Origin: UBA2022 sp964621555
Lineage (GTDB): Bacteria; Patescibacteriota; Dojkabacteria; SC72
Assembly (NCBI GenBank): GCA_964621555.1
Contig: CAZUOO010000002.1
Span: forward strand, 1 to 51,761
Length of the DNA stretch: 51,761 nucleotides
Reading direction: 5' to 3'
Position 1 is the first letter of the stretch. Each line of letters opens with the position of its first letter. The notes under the pieces were generated by a model that saw only the letters and a list, made by a program, of their open reading frames with translations, made no database searches and was not told the origin of the DNA. Position numbers and translations under genes: made by a program. Shown here one piece after another: positions 16,663 to 24,913 of the stretch.

Positions 16663-17473
16663 CGAGCTAAGGAGTATAAAAGCTATCCAAATTTCCCTAG
16701 ACAGTATTAATCACCCCGATTCATTTAGAGTTGCTCGAGAGATATTTGAGCATACCAAAGGAGATCAGGACAGGATATCTTCAATAATTTCCTCACTCAA
16801 GCTCCATAAACCATGGGAATATATCCGAGGCTACGTTGATTTTTTAGGATTGCAAATCACCGTTAACGAACATACCCTAATCCCTAGAGTTGAAACAGAG
16901 GAATTGGTAAGGCGCATCATTGAGCATACCAAACAGAACAAAGGTGCAATTGATACGATCGTAGACATTGGTACGGGCAGTGGTGCAATTATATCGTCAC
17001 TCGCTCACAATCTTAAATCACAAAGTAATCTTAATTTCATAGGTAGTGACTATAGTGAGAGTGCACTAGATGTGGCACGTAGGAATGCCAACCAACTGAA
17101 CCTAACCAACTCAATCAAATTTATACAATCCGACATACTTGAAAACCTTGATGTAAGTACTAGCACTGTAATAGTTGCCAATCTCCCCTATATTCCAACC
17201 CCTGAATATCTCTCCTTAGAGAAGTCTGTTAAAGAGTATGAGCCAAGGTTGGCGCTAGACGGTGGGGAAGAAGGTTTAGATTTAATAGAAAGATTAATCG
17301 TCGAAACGTCAAAGCGAGAGGAAACACCACAAGCTATATTCCTTGAAATAGACCCTAGTCAGAGTGAAGGTATTCACAAACTATTTAGCCAGTACTTAAG
17401 CAATTACGATGTTGAATCTATTAAAGACTATAGAAATGTAATCAGATTTATACAAGCCGTAAAGAGGTTTTAA
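16652..17473 (+). CDS. prmC: Release factor glutamine methyltransferase PrmC
   Basis: SAM-dependent methyltransferase that N5-methylates the glutamine of the GGQ motif in release factors. From ATG 16652 (MNSNELRS) it has 273 residues. A longer in-frame extension to 16478 only reads through prfA in another frame and is not real. Motifs: HKPWEYIRGYVDFLG with LIPRVETEELV, SAM-binding VDIGTGSGAI, and the substrate-binding VANLPYIP (the family's NPPY, here NLPY). Start overlaps the prfA stop by 11 bp; the stop overlaps the convergent htrA stop by 4 bp. Confidence 0.93.
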   Translation: MNSNELRSIKAIQISLDSINHPDSFRVAREIFEHTKGDQDRISSIISSLKLHKPWEYIRGYVDFLGLQITVNEHTLIPRVETEELVRRIIEHTKQNKGAIDTIVDIGTGSGAIISSLAHNLKSQSNLNFIGSDYSESALDVARRNANQLNLTNSIKFIQSDILENLDVSTSTVIVANLPYIPTPEYLSLEKSVKEYEPRLALDGGEEGLDLIERLIVETSKREETPQAIFLEIDPSQSEGIHKLFSQYLSNYDVESIKDYRNVIRFIQAVKRF

Positions 17474-18579
17474 GAAGCCTCTTCCAACTTGAGTTTAACT
17501 TCCACTGTCTTTGCATTCCTCCAAATCTTCAATGTAATCTCGTCCCCAACTTTATATCCTTGAATAATTGAGGCAAGAGACTTACTCACCTTTTCTCCAT
17601 TGATATGTGTAATTATATCTCCCTTGCTAATACCAGATTTTGAAGCAGGGCTATCTGCGGTAACTCTAACTACGAGGACTCCCGCTACAACGTTTTTATA
17701 ATACAAAGCTGTTTCTTCCGAGATCATCTGGTATTCAACACCAATGTATGGTCGAATAAACTTACCATATTTCCTATACTCCTCTACCCTACTCTTAACC
17801 ATATTAGAAGGAAGAGCAAAAGAGATATTATCTGCCCCTGCTGTTGTGGCAAAGTTAACACCTATTACCTCACCTGAACTACTAATCAAAGGACCTCCCG
17901 AATTACCGGGGTTAATCGCGGCGTCAGTTTGAATCACATCAAAGTATTCTTTAGTAGTAGCACCTAAGAAGCTGTCCTTTGTTGACACAGACCTATTCAG
18001 CCCACTTATTACCCCCGTCGTAACGCTACCTGCATAGTCTCCAAGTGGGGTTCCGATTGCAATTACCAATTGCCCTGCAAGCAGTTTATCTGAATCTCCC
18101 AATTTAATAACGGGAAGATCCTTACCCCTAACCTTCAATACCGCGATATCATTTACAGAATCAACTAGTATGTCTTCCACCAGATACTCTTTCCCATCAG
18201 ATGTAATAACCTTATATTCAGCATTCTGGCTTGAGACCACGTGCTGATTGGTCACAATAATACCCGTGGAGTCCACAATAAAGCCCGTACCGATATTATT
18301 ATTTGTATCAACTACACCTTGCCCAGGCTTAAACTCCATCTGACTTATTGCAATACTTACAACAGATGGCATAGACTTCTTAACCACATCTATGACTACG
18401 CTCTCCTCGCTTACTACAACCGTTTTCACATTCTCAAAGTCATTCTGATTTCCTGCATTTGTATTTGGCCAATTAATATTTGGCCCCACAAACTTCCATG
18501 CGATCACCACAACAGATACCAGTACCAATACTACTACGAACCAAATAGTTAGCTTTATTACCCTTTTATTTTTATCCAT
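17470..18579 (-). CDS. htrA: HtrA/DegP-like serine protease with one PDZ domain
   Basis: Membrane-anchored, extracytoplasmic protease for damaged proteins. The 369 residues have an N-terminal anchor (about 9-30), the trypsin-like domain with triad H113 (TNQHVV), D144 (VNDIAVL) and S227 (NPGNSGGP), and one C-terminal PDZ domain (about 275-365; PASKSGISKGDIITHING). It follows ctpA by 19 bp in the same direction, giving a two-protease operon for the cell exterior. Confidence 0.95.
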   Translation of the reverse strand: MDKNKRVIKLTIWFVVVLVLVSVVVIAWKFVGPNINWPNTNAGNQNDFENVKTVVVSEESVVIDVVKKSMPSVVSIAISQMEFKPGQGVVDTNNNIGTGFIVDSTGIIVTNQHVVSSQNAEYKVITSDGKEYLVEDILVDSVNDIAVLKVRGKDLPVIKLGDSDKLLAGQLVIAIGTPLGDYAGSVTTGVISGLNRSVSTKDSFLGATTKEYFDVIQTDAAINPGNSGGPLISSSGEVIGVNFATTAGADNISFALPSNMVKSRVEEYRKYGKFIRPYIGVEYQMISEETALYYKNVVAGVLVVRVTADSPASKSGISKGDIITHINGEKVSKSLASIIQGYKVGDEITLKIWRNAKTVEVKLKLEEAS

Positions 18580-18598
18580 ATCTTAAAACAATAATAAA

Positions 18599-19840
18599 TT
18601 ATTTGATCTTCTTTAATATCTCGCTCAAAGCTTTCTCAAACTGAGGGTCTTTTCCTGCGAGGAAATCCTCATCAGTTAATTCGAGTAGTATATCTGGTTT
18701 AATTGGGTTCTCCCTATTTAACCACTTGCCATTTGGAAGTAGCCATTTGAGGGTGGTAATGTGCAAACTAGAGCCATTATTTAAAGGTAGGATACTCTGT
18801 GCAGTACCTTTTCCATATGTTTCCTCCCCTATCACCTTCGCTCTATTATTTAATTGTAATGCACCAGAGAGAATCTCAGAAGCAGAAGCACTACCAGAGT
18901 TTACAAGAATAACCACAGGGATAGTTAGAAGTTTCCCTTTTCTAGTAGCCTTGAATTCCTTCACCTTCCCACTCCTATCTTCCTGCTGGGATATTATTTT
19001 CCCCTTTGCAAGAAACTCATTTGCAGCATACACAGATGAATCAAAGAAACCTCCAGGGTTGCCTCTTAAATCGAGAATTATTCCCTTAGCGTTACTCTTT
19101 TCTATTTCTTCAACCGCCTTATCCCAGTTACTATTCCACTCGGCAACTGAAGAATCTGTAAATCTTGAAACCTTGAGTATCTTAACTTTGGAGTTATCAG
19201 TATCCTTCACCTCAATACTTGGAATAGTGATTGCACCTCTCACAATCTCAATATCAGCCGCCTTAAGATCACCTTGGTGTAACACAGTTAAGGTAACCTT
19301 GGTACCTGCCTTCCCCCTTATCTTCTGAACTACGTCATAGATATTATCCGAAGGTTTTACATCCACTCCATCAATTTTGAGTATAATATCCCTTGGTTTA
19401 ATACCAGCAGCCTGAGCAGGAGATCCTTCGATTGGAGAGATGATAATTATCTGTCCATTATCATACCCCAATTCCGCCCCTATACCTTCAAACAGCTTGC
19501 CTTCGTTAGATGAGTTAAAGGAGTCTGTCTCATCTGGATCTAGAAATACTGTAGCAGGGTCATCCAAAGAGTTCACCAAACCTTTTATACTTCCATAGAA
19601 CATTTTCTCAATATCAATACTCTCCTCCGCAACATAGTTATCTACAAGTGTATCCCAAATATTCCAGAAAAGTCCGAAGTCTAGCTTTCCGATATCCTTA
19701 TCTTTTTCTCCGATTATTAGTGATTTATTACCTTTAAGATCACTTCCACCTCCTTCAAATACCCGACCAGAAGAGAAACCTACCACAAAGGTACAGATGA
19801 CCAGGACTATTATTCCGACATTTTTATACGTTCGACTCAT
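18599..19840 (-). CDS. ctpA: C-terminal processing protease (S41 family)
   Basis: The 413-residue protein has an N-terminal signal anchor (about 7-25), a PDZ domain (about 110-190; SPAQAAGIKPRDIILKIDG) and the S41 peptidase core with the Ser/Lys dyad: S319 in NSGSASASEILSGAL and K344 in TYGKGTAQ. Substrates are usually the exposed C-termini of exported proteins. It is upstream of htrA and probably co-transcribed with it. Length and motifs are typical. Confidence 0.94.
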   Translation of the reverse strand: MSRTYKNVGIIVLVICTFVVGFSSGRVFEGGGSDLKGNKSLIIGEKDKDIGKLDFGLFWNIWDTLVDNYVAEESIDIEKMFYGSIKGLVNSLDDPATVFLDPDETDSFNSSNEGKLFEGIGAELGYDNGQIIIISPIEGSPAQAAGIKPRDIILKIDGVDVKPSDNIYDVVQKIRGKAGTKVTLTVLHQGDLKAADIEIVRGAITIPSIEVKDTDNSKVKILKVSRFTDSSVAEWNSNWDKAVEEIEKSNAKGIILDLRGNPGGFFDSSVYAANEFLAKGKIISQQEDRSGKVKEFKATRKGKLLTIPVVILVNSGSASASEILSGALQLNNRAKVIGEETYGKGTAQSILPLNNGSSLHITTLKWLLPNGKWLNRENPIKPDILLELTDEDFLAGKDPQFEKALSEILKKIK

Positions 19841-19901
19841 AATGATATACGACTTATACTAACTTATCTTTCATTATATGAAGTATCGAGAATATGTACA
19901 A

Positions 19902-20951
19902 CTATATATGCAAAGGAAGGAGCAGATCCTCTGGTACAAAGGTTCTTTTACCATCTTCAAGCTCAATGGTTACTGCGTGTTCCTCTTTATTTACATCCAA
20001 AACCCTTGCTACAGACCTATAATTATCGATATCCACTACCCTTACATACATTCCAACTTTAAGGTCTGAAATGAACTGAGCATTGGTATCAATTGGGCTT
20101 TTATTCAAATACTTCCCCTGGTCTGGCCATATAATACGATTCTTTTCCAAATCTACTGATGTAAATGAATCTATCATTGCGCTGAAGATTGCAGAGTATT
20201 CTTTTGGATATGGAATATTTCCGAAGCCTCCCACAATTCCCACAGAGAAATTTAGAGAAGAGAAATCAATATAATCCATAGAGTATACAATCACATACTC
20301 TGCACCCCTACCGTATATCTCCCGAAGCAATTCAGGGTATGCAAACCTACCTGCATAAACAATCTTCCCTCGGTATGATTCCTTAAGATCTTTGTTCACA
20401 TAGATTGAGCTACCATCTCCCACCGTTTCGAATTTACCAATCCTTACATTTTTATATTCATTAGGCTTCTCGTGATAGTTATCTGTGAGCATTGGCATAT
20501 TCCATACCATAGTCTCTATACTCAACCCATTGCTCAAATCCACATCCACCACTCTTCCGTGTGATTGTGAGACATACTCGTCAGACTGATTCTCGCTCAG
20601 GATATCAATACGTCCCTGTTTGATTCTAGAGAGACTAATTATACCCTCGACAGGTGTATACAACCTTTTGAGGGCAAGACCACCTGCAGAAACCCTTTCA
20701 GCAAGTACCTCACCTTGTAATACATACTCACCGTTAAGTCTTACTATGTAATCCATTGACTCCTCAATTTTCACTCCAAGCTCCGAGGGCACATACAGAC
20801 TACTTAGCACCTTTTTACTCGTATTGGTAAATAGAACATCACCTGGTTTAACTACATCACCTTTACGAACCTTTACATCTACCCTACCTTCAAAAGGTAT
20901 TACTAAACGGTAGTTGACTTGTCTGTATACCAATCTAGAGAACTGATGCAT
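19902..20951 (-). CDS. Unknown protein with barrel-sandwich-hybrid-like N-terminus and KOW-like C-terminus
   Basis: A 349-residue protein that I do not recognise. Residues 20-105 contain two short repeats of the type VKVRKGDVVKPGDVLF and YTPVEGIISLSR, as in lipoyl/biotinyl-like or RnfC-type barrel-sandwich folds; no biotinylation lysine motif (MKM) is present. Residues 190-260 form an alpha/beta region with KIVYAGRFAYPELLREIYG. The end (DLKVGMYVRVVDIDNYRSVARV) looks like a KOW/SH3-like barrel. No signal peptide. Its start overlaps the previous gene by 17 bp, so both products probably work together. Confidence 0.65.
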   Translation of the reverse strand: MHQFSRLVYRQVNYRLVIPFEGRVDVKVRKGDVVKPGDVLFTNTSKKVLSSLYVPSELGVKIEESMDYIVRLNGEYVLQGEVLAERVSAGGLALKRLYTPVEGIISLSRIKQGRIDILSENQSDEYVSQSHGRVVDVDLSNGLSIETMVWNMPMLTDNYHEKPNEYKNVRIGKFETVGDGSSIYVNKDLKESYRGKIVYAGRFAYPELLREIYGRGAEYVIVYSMDYIDFSSLNFSVGIVGGFGNIPYPKEYSAIFSAMIDSFTSVDLEKNRIIWPDQGKYLNKSPIDTNAQFISDLKVGMYVRVVDIDNYRSVARVLDVNKEEHAVTIELEDGKRTFVPEDLLLPLHI

Positions 20952-22296
20952 TTATCCACCCACTAATTTTAATATTGTTATTCTTCGGTTCAGGTCCATA
21001 GACAATTGGTCTATACCTGCTATCAATTATTACGCTATTGTACTTTTTCTTCCCAACTATCAATCCATATTTAAACTCAGAATATATACTACTGCTTTTG
21101 ATAAACTCTCCAGAGATTTCCTGTATATCAACGTCCCTATCTACCATAATCTGACTAATTTCATTGGATAATGCATATACATCCCTGTTATCTCCGTTTA
21201 CATTCTGAATATTAGCTGTAAATATAACCCTTTTGGTTCCACCTTCAACCGCAACATCGGGTACCAATATCTGATCAAGTCTATCTACAAAGTCTGTAAA
21301 TTCAGCAAAGAAACCGGATTTGGCTATGCCAGTTGCGTACGCCTTTCCAAGAGATAGTATGGAATTATTATAGTCAATTCCTAGGTCTATACAGTTATTT
21401 ATTTCAAGTCCATCTATCACAGAAAGAAGTATATCTTTATACTCAAGCTGACGAGGTACACTTCCTGTAATTAGAAGTAGCGTGGAGTACTTCATCTCTC
21501 CCACTCCATCAAACACCCCTTTGTTATCATTTCTAATAGTTAGGTTTTGAAGAGTTGAGAAAGATCGAAGTATATCTTTAACAATCTTAGAACCTGTAGC
21601 TTTACGCTCACCAAGTACGTAGTTAGCCCACATATTACTCAGTCTGCTTGATGTAGTTTCATATTGCAAAAACGCCTTTGATTTAGGAGTTAATACAGAA
21701 TCAATCAATCTCCACTCATTACCAAGCTGCACTTTCCCATGATTGAACTTATATCCTGTGCTCAACGGTTGGCTCAATGAATTCCTCTGCTTATCCCTCT
21801 TTAATCGATATAGAAAGGTGTCTTCAAGCCCCATATCTAATAGTAATACGTCTTCATATCCCAACTTATTTGCCACACCAAGTAATAGGTCTTGAATATA
21901 TGAATTATCCATTGTGATGATTGTAATATCTTTGGAGACCTCTCTAATCACTTCAAGCAATCTCCTACCGTCATGGTGCCTAGAATCCACATATACATTT
22001 ATAGAATCAAGCCCAAATCCCTCATTGGTAAAGGGCATAACTTGATCAGACGAGTTCCTAAAGAATTGCCAATCCCACTGTTTTTCGACCGCAGAAATAT
22101 AATCCTTAAGAAATTCTGATGTTAACAACGAAGGTACGGGAGAAAGAATGTCAGACAATACATAGTGCCTACCAATATCATAGTCGGTATAAGCAAGCTT
22201 AGTCACAATTCGATTATGACTAAGCTCAATGAGTAAGTTTGCAGATTTTTCTAGATTAGGCAGTTTTAGCACAACATTAGTAGTATATATGTACAA
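20935..22296 (-). CDS. Unknown protein, possible degenerate ASKHA (actin/Hsp70/MutL-type) fold
   Basis: A 453-residue protein, not recognised with confidence. LLLDMGLEDTFLYR (about 155-168) resembles the phosphate-1 loop of ASKHA ATPases, and KYSTLLLITGSVPR (about 275) resembles their adenosine loop, with CIDLGIDYNNSILSLGKAYA after it. This arrangement recalls GlmL/MutL-type proteins but the glycines are partly lost. The C-terminal part carries GLIVGKKKYNSVIIDSRYRP. No membrane span or signal. It overlaps the 19902-20951 gene, making a tight two-gene cassette upstream of ctpA and htrA. Confidence 0.6.
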   Translation of the reverse strand: MYIYTTNVVLKLPNLEKSANLLIELSHNRIVTKLAYTDYDIGRHYVLSDILSPVPSLLTSEFLKDYISAVEKQWDWQFFRNSSDQVMPFTNEGFGLDSINVYVDSRHHDGRRLLEVIREVSKDITIITMDNSYIQDLLLGVANKLGYEDVLLLDMGLEDTFLYRLKRDKQRNSLSQPLSTGYKFNHGKVQLGNEWRLIDSVLTPKSKAFLQYETTSSRLSNMWANYVLGERKATGSKIVKDILRSFSTLQNLTIRNDNKGVFDGVGEMKYSTLLLITGSVPRQLEYKDILLSVIDGLEINNCIDLGIDYNNSILSLGKAYATGIAKSGFFAEFTDFVDRLDQILVPDVAVEGGTKRVIFTANIQNVNGDNRDVYALSNEISQIMVDRDVDIQEISGEFIKSSSIYSEFKYGLIVGKKKYNSVIIDSRYRPIVYGPEPKNNNIKISGWINASVL

Positions 22297-22346
22297 TACT
22301 ACATTAATTTACAGTATATTGATTATCTTTTCAATTGAAGATCTCT

Positions 22347-22700
22347 TTACTCTGCTGCTACGTATGGAAGAAGAGCCATAAACCTTGCTCTCTTAGCTGA
22401 GGTTGTAAGCTGTCTTTGATGTGCACTACATACACCAGACTTTTCAGTAGCAATAATCTTACCTCTTACTGAAGTAAACTTCTTAAGCTGGTAAACATCT
22501 TTATAAGACACTGTTTTAACACCTGACTCACAAAGAGGACACTTTAAGTTCAAGATTACTCTTCTCTTTCTCTTCTGCTTCTTCTTTCCGAATGGAGAAT
22601 GTGACTCCTCTTCTTCAGCAGCAGCTGGTTTTACATCTAATACCTCATCTAAAGAAGGTACAACTACTTTTTCTTCTATTTTTTTAGCTAACTCTGCCAT
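22347..22700 (-). CDS. rpsR: Small-subunit ribosomal protein S18 with N-terminal extension
   Basis: bS18 core from about residue 50: CPLC (zinc half-site) with CSAHQRQLTTSAKRARFMALLPYV at the end. The family is about 75 residues; here 117, because of a leading segment of about 45 residues, acidic first (AAAEEEE) then basic (GKKKQKRKRR). Third gene of the usual rpsF-ssb-rpsR operon. A start nearer the core is not needed, since the ATG at 22700 is well placed 22 bp after ssb. Confidence 0.93.
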   Translation of the reverse strand: MAELAKKIEEKVVVPSLDEVLDVKPAAAEEEESHSPFGKKKQKRKRRVILNLKCPLCESGVKTVSYKDVYQLKKFTSVRGKIIATEKSGVCSAHQRQLTTSAKRARFMALLPYVAAE

Positions 22701-22722
22701 AATCGTTTATTTTCTAATCATA

Positions 22723-23211
22723 TTAAAATGGTAAATCGGCCAATGGATCCTCATCTGCCTTATCATCGTCTGATGTCTTGTCATCTGAAACAGCTGGAGA
22801 GCTCTTAGGAGAAACTCCATCACTATCCATACCTTCAGAAGTAGATACTCCATCAGTTCCGATTCCTTTCCTACCTTTATCATCTAGAAGAATCATATCT
22901 TCAACTCTAATTTCTGTTTTATACTTTGTACCACCGCTCTCATCTTGCCAAGACCTAGTATTGAGTGAACCTTGTACATAAACTTTCATTCCTTTTGCAA
23001 GAAGCTGATTACAAATCTCAGCCATCTTGTTCCATGCAACTACATTATGGAATTCAGTAGACTCTTCAACAGCACCTTCCTGGTTCTTCCATGTTTTGTT
23101 AGTAGCAATACCAAACGTTACAACTGGTGTACCATTTCCTGTATATCTTAACTCTGGATCTCTTGTTAAATTTCCAATGAGTTGGACTAAGTTTAATGAT
23201 CTTGCAGACAT
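22723..23211 (-). CDS. ssb: Single-stranded DNA-binding protein
   Basis: A 162-residue SSB: OB fold over about 1-110 (LNLVQLIGNLTRDPELRYTG; FHNVVAWNKMAEI; LLAKGMKVYVQG), then an acidic, Ser/Asp-rich linker, and the C-terminal DPLADLPF tail that recruits partner proteins. Located between rpsF and rpsR as in most bacteria. No Shine-Dalgarno sequence; an A/T-rich leader of about 60 bp separates it from rpsF. Confidence 0.95.
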   Translation of the reverse strand: MSARSLNLVQLIGNLTRDPELRYTGNGTPVVTFGIATNKTWKNQEGAVEESTEFHNVVAWNKMAEICNQLLAKGMKVYVQGSLNTRSWQDESGGTKYKTEIRVEDMILLDDKGRKGIGTDGVSTSEGMDSDGVSPKSSPAVSDDKTSDDDKADEDPLADLPF

Positions 23212-23274
23212 TTTGTAAAAATAATAATTTAAGTTATATACAATTATACTCCCTAAAGATGAATTCGAAATGAA

Positions 23275-23634
23275 CTACACTTCTACTTCCAACTCTTTCT
23301 TTTTAATACCCTTTCCAACTAGCTCTGGATGCTCAACATTGGTAATCATAAATCTCAATATTTCACTCTTCAATCCTAATTTTCTTTTCAATTCTCCAAC
23401 AGCATCTGCTGCCATATGGAAGTTATAGACAATGTAATATCCTTCATCATGACCACTAATTTTGTAAGCAAGATATCTCTTTCCCCAAACATCTACATCT
23501 GTAACATTACCCTGAGCAGCTTTAATGAAATCACTCATCTCTTTGTGCAATGCTTTTCTAACGTCATCAGGTAGCAATGGTTTAAGTGCAACCATCATCT
23601 CATAATGCTTCATATTTGTATCTTTCTTAGCCAT
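23275..23634 (-). CDS. rpsF: Small-subunit ribosomal protein S6
   Basis: A 119-residue bS6; MKHYEMMVALKPLL, then VDVWGKRYLAYKISGHDEGYYIVYNF and a C-terminal VEHPEL segment are typical. The protein may start at the second methionine (residue 8, MKHYEMM), which is the usual family start. First gene of rpsF-ssb-rpsR. Upstream on the minus strand an extended -10 element (TG-A-TACAAT) near 23690 and a small hairpin (23658-23675, AATGC/GCATT arms) lie in the leader. Confidence 0.93.
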   Translation of the reverse strand: MAKKDTNMKHYEMMVALKPLLPDDVRKALHKEMSDFIKAAQGNVTDVDVWGKRYLAYKISGHDEGYYIVYNFHMAADAVGELKRKLGLKSEILRFMITNVEHPELVGKGIKKKELEVEV

Positions 23635-23749
23635 TCTTGTCTATTTACTTATATATTAATGCTTTCAAACGCATTGGGATTGTATCAGAAAACGATTAGT
23701 TATGGAAGATACATTATAAAGAATAACCGGAGTTTCTCAAATGCCCTAT

Positions 23750-24868
23750 TTAGTTAGAGAAAACTATCATGTAATCGCCATCCTGTACTACATACTCTTT
23801 ACCTACATTCTTAACTATACCAACCTCTTTCGCCTTTACCCAACCCCCAACTTCTAACATTTTATCAACATTTACTACCTCTGCGGTGATAAAGCCTTTT
23901 GAGAGGTCAGTATGAATTACACCTGCAGCTTCTTTAGCACTTGCTCCTGCCTCAATAGTCCATGCGTTTACCTCTTTCTCACTACCTGTATAGAAAGTAA
24001 TCAAATTCAACCTTTTGTATGCCGTAGTGATAATATCTTCTATCAAAACAGGCTTAGAATCTAGCATACTCATATACTCTTCCCTCTCTTCCACTCCCAT
24101 ATCAGATAGTTCTCCAATCATCTTCACATCTCCCTCAATGACATAATTTTTATCAGAAGCAGGAAGTGACTCTAAAAAGTCTTCCATCCAAACCTCACGG
24201 TCTCCACTATCCATACCCTCACGAATATTTAAGAGATACATCCCCTGCTTATTACTTAACAACCATAAATCATTCATATATGCCTTCTCATCATCACTCA
24301 TTTGCATATTTACAATCATCTTTCCCTCCCCCATCCATTCCATAGCTCTCTCCAAAACGCCAATGGATAGGCTAAGCTCAGGAGTTAATCCCGACCTTGA
24401 ATTCTTTTTAAGCTCTCCTAGTTTCTTCTCAACAGTTTCAATATCCTTCAAAATCAACTCGGATTGTACAATTGCTAGATCCTCTTTAGGATTAACTCTG
24501 TTATATACATGAACAATATTCTCGCTCTTAAATGCTCTAATCACATATAGAATAACATCAACTTCTCGAATATGAGATAGGAACTGATTACCCAACCCCT
24601 CCCCTTTTGACGCCCCTTTTACCAATCCCGCAATATCAACAAATGTAATAGCAGAGGAGACTTTCTTCTTTGCTTCAAAAAAAGTATTCAAACTCTCCAA
24701 CCTATTATCAGGTACCACCACTACCCCCACGTTCTTATCTATAGTTGTAAATGGAAAGTTCTCTGCAGGCACCAAGTTCTTGGTGAGAGAATTGAATAGA
24801 GATGACTTACCCGCGTTAGGCAAACCAACGATACCAATAGAAAGTGAATGTGACCTAACAACTGACAT
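23750..24868 (-). CDS. ychF: Ribosome-binding ATPase YchF (Obg-like ATPase)
   Basis: The 372-residue protein has the G-domain P-loop GLPNAGKSSLFNSLT (about 14-28), switch region VDIAGLVKGASKGEGLGNQFL with the HIREVD motif, a coiled-coil insertion, and the C-terminal TGS-like domain (AWTIEAGASAKEAAGVIHTDLSKGFITAEV). The family prefers ATP and acts at ribosomes. It shares a bidirectional promoter region with the transglutaminase-like gene. Confidence 0.95.
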   Translation of the reverse strand: MSVVRSHSLSIGIVGLPNAGKSSLFNSLTKNLVPAENFPFTTIDKNVGVVVVPDNRLESLNTFFEAKKKVSSAITFVDIAGLVKGASKGEGLGNQFLSHIREVDVILYVIRAFKSENIVHVYNRVNPKEDLAIVQSELILKDIETVEKKLGELKKNSRSGLTPELSLSIGVLERAMEWMGEGKMIVNMQMSDDEKAYMNDLWLLSNKQGMYLLNIREGMDSGDREVWMEDFLESLPASDKNYVIEGDVKMIGELSDMGVEEREEYMSMLDSKPVLIEDIITTAYKRLNLITFYTGSEKEVNAWTIEAGASAKEAAGVIHTDLSKGFITAEVVNVDKMLEVGGWVKAKEVGIVKNVGKEYVVQDGDYMIVFSN

Positions 24869-24887
24869 ATATTTATGTATAATGTAA

Positions 24888-24913
24888 TCTAATGAGTATA
24901 ATTATACATTAGA
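24888..24913. promoter_or_regulatory. Symmetrical divergent promoter between ychF and the transglutaminase-like gene
   Basis: The palindrome TATAATTATA (24897-24906) gives a consensus -10 on both strands. It is flanked by the inverted arms TCTAATG (24888-24894) and CATTAGA (24907-24913). The plus-strand box ends 11 nt before the ATG at 24914; the minus-strand box ends about 32 nt before ychF. The symmetric arms could also be an operator. Confidence 0.55.
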
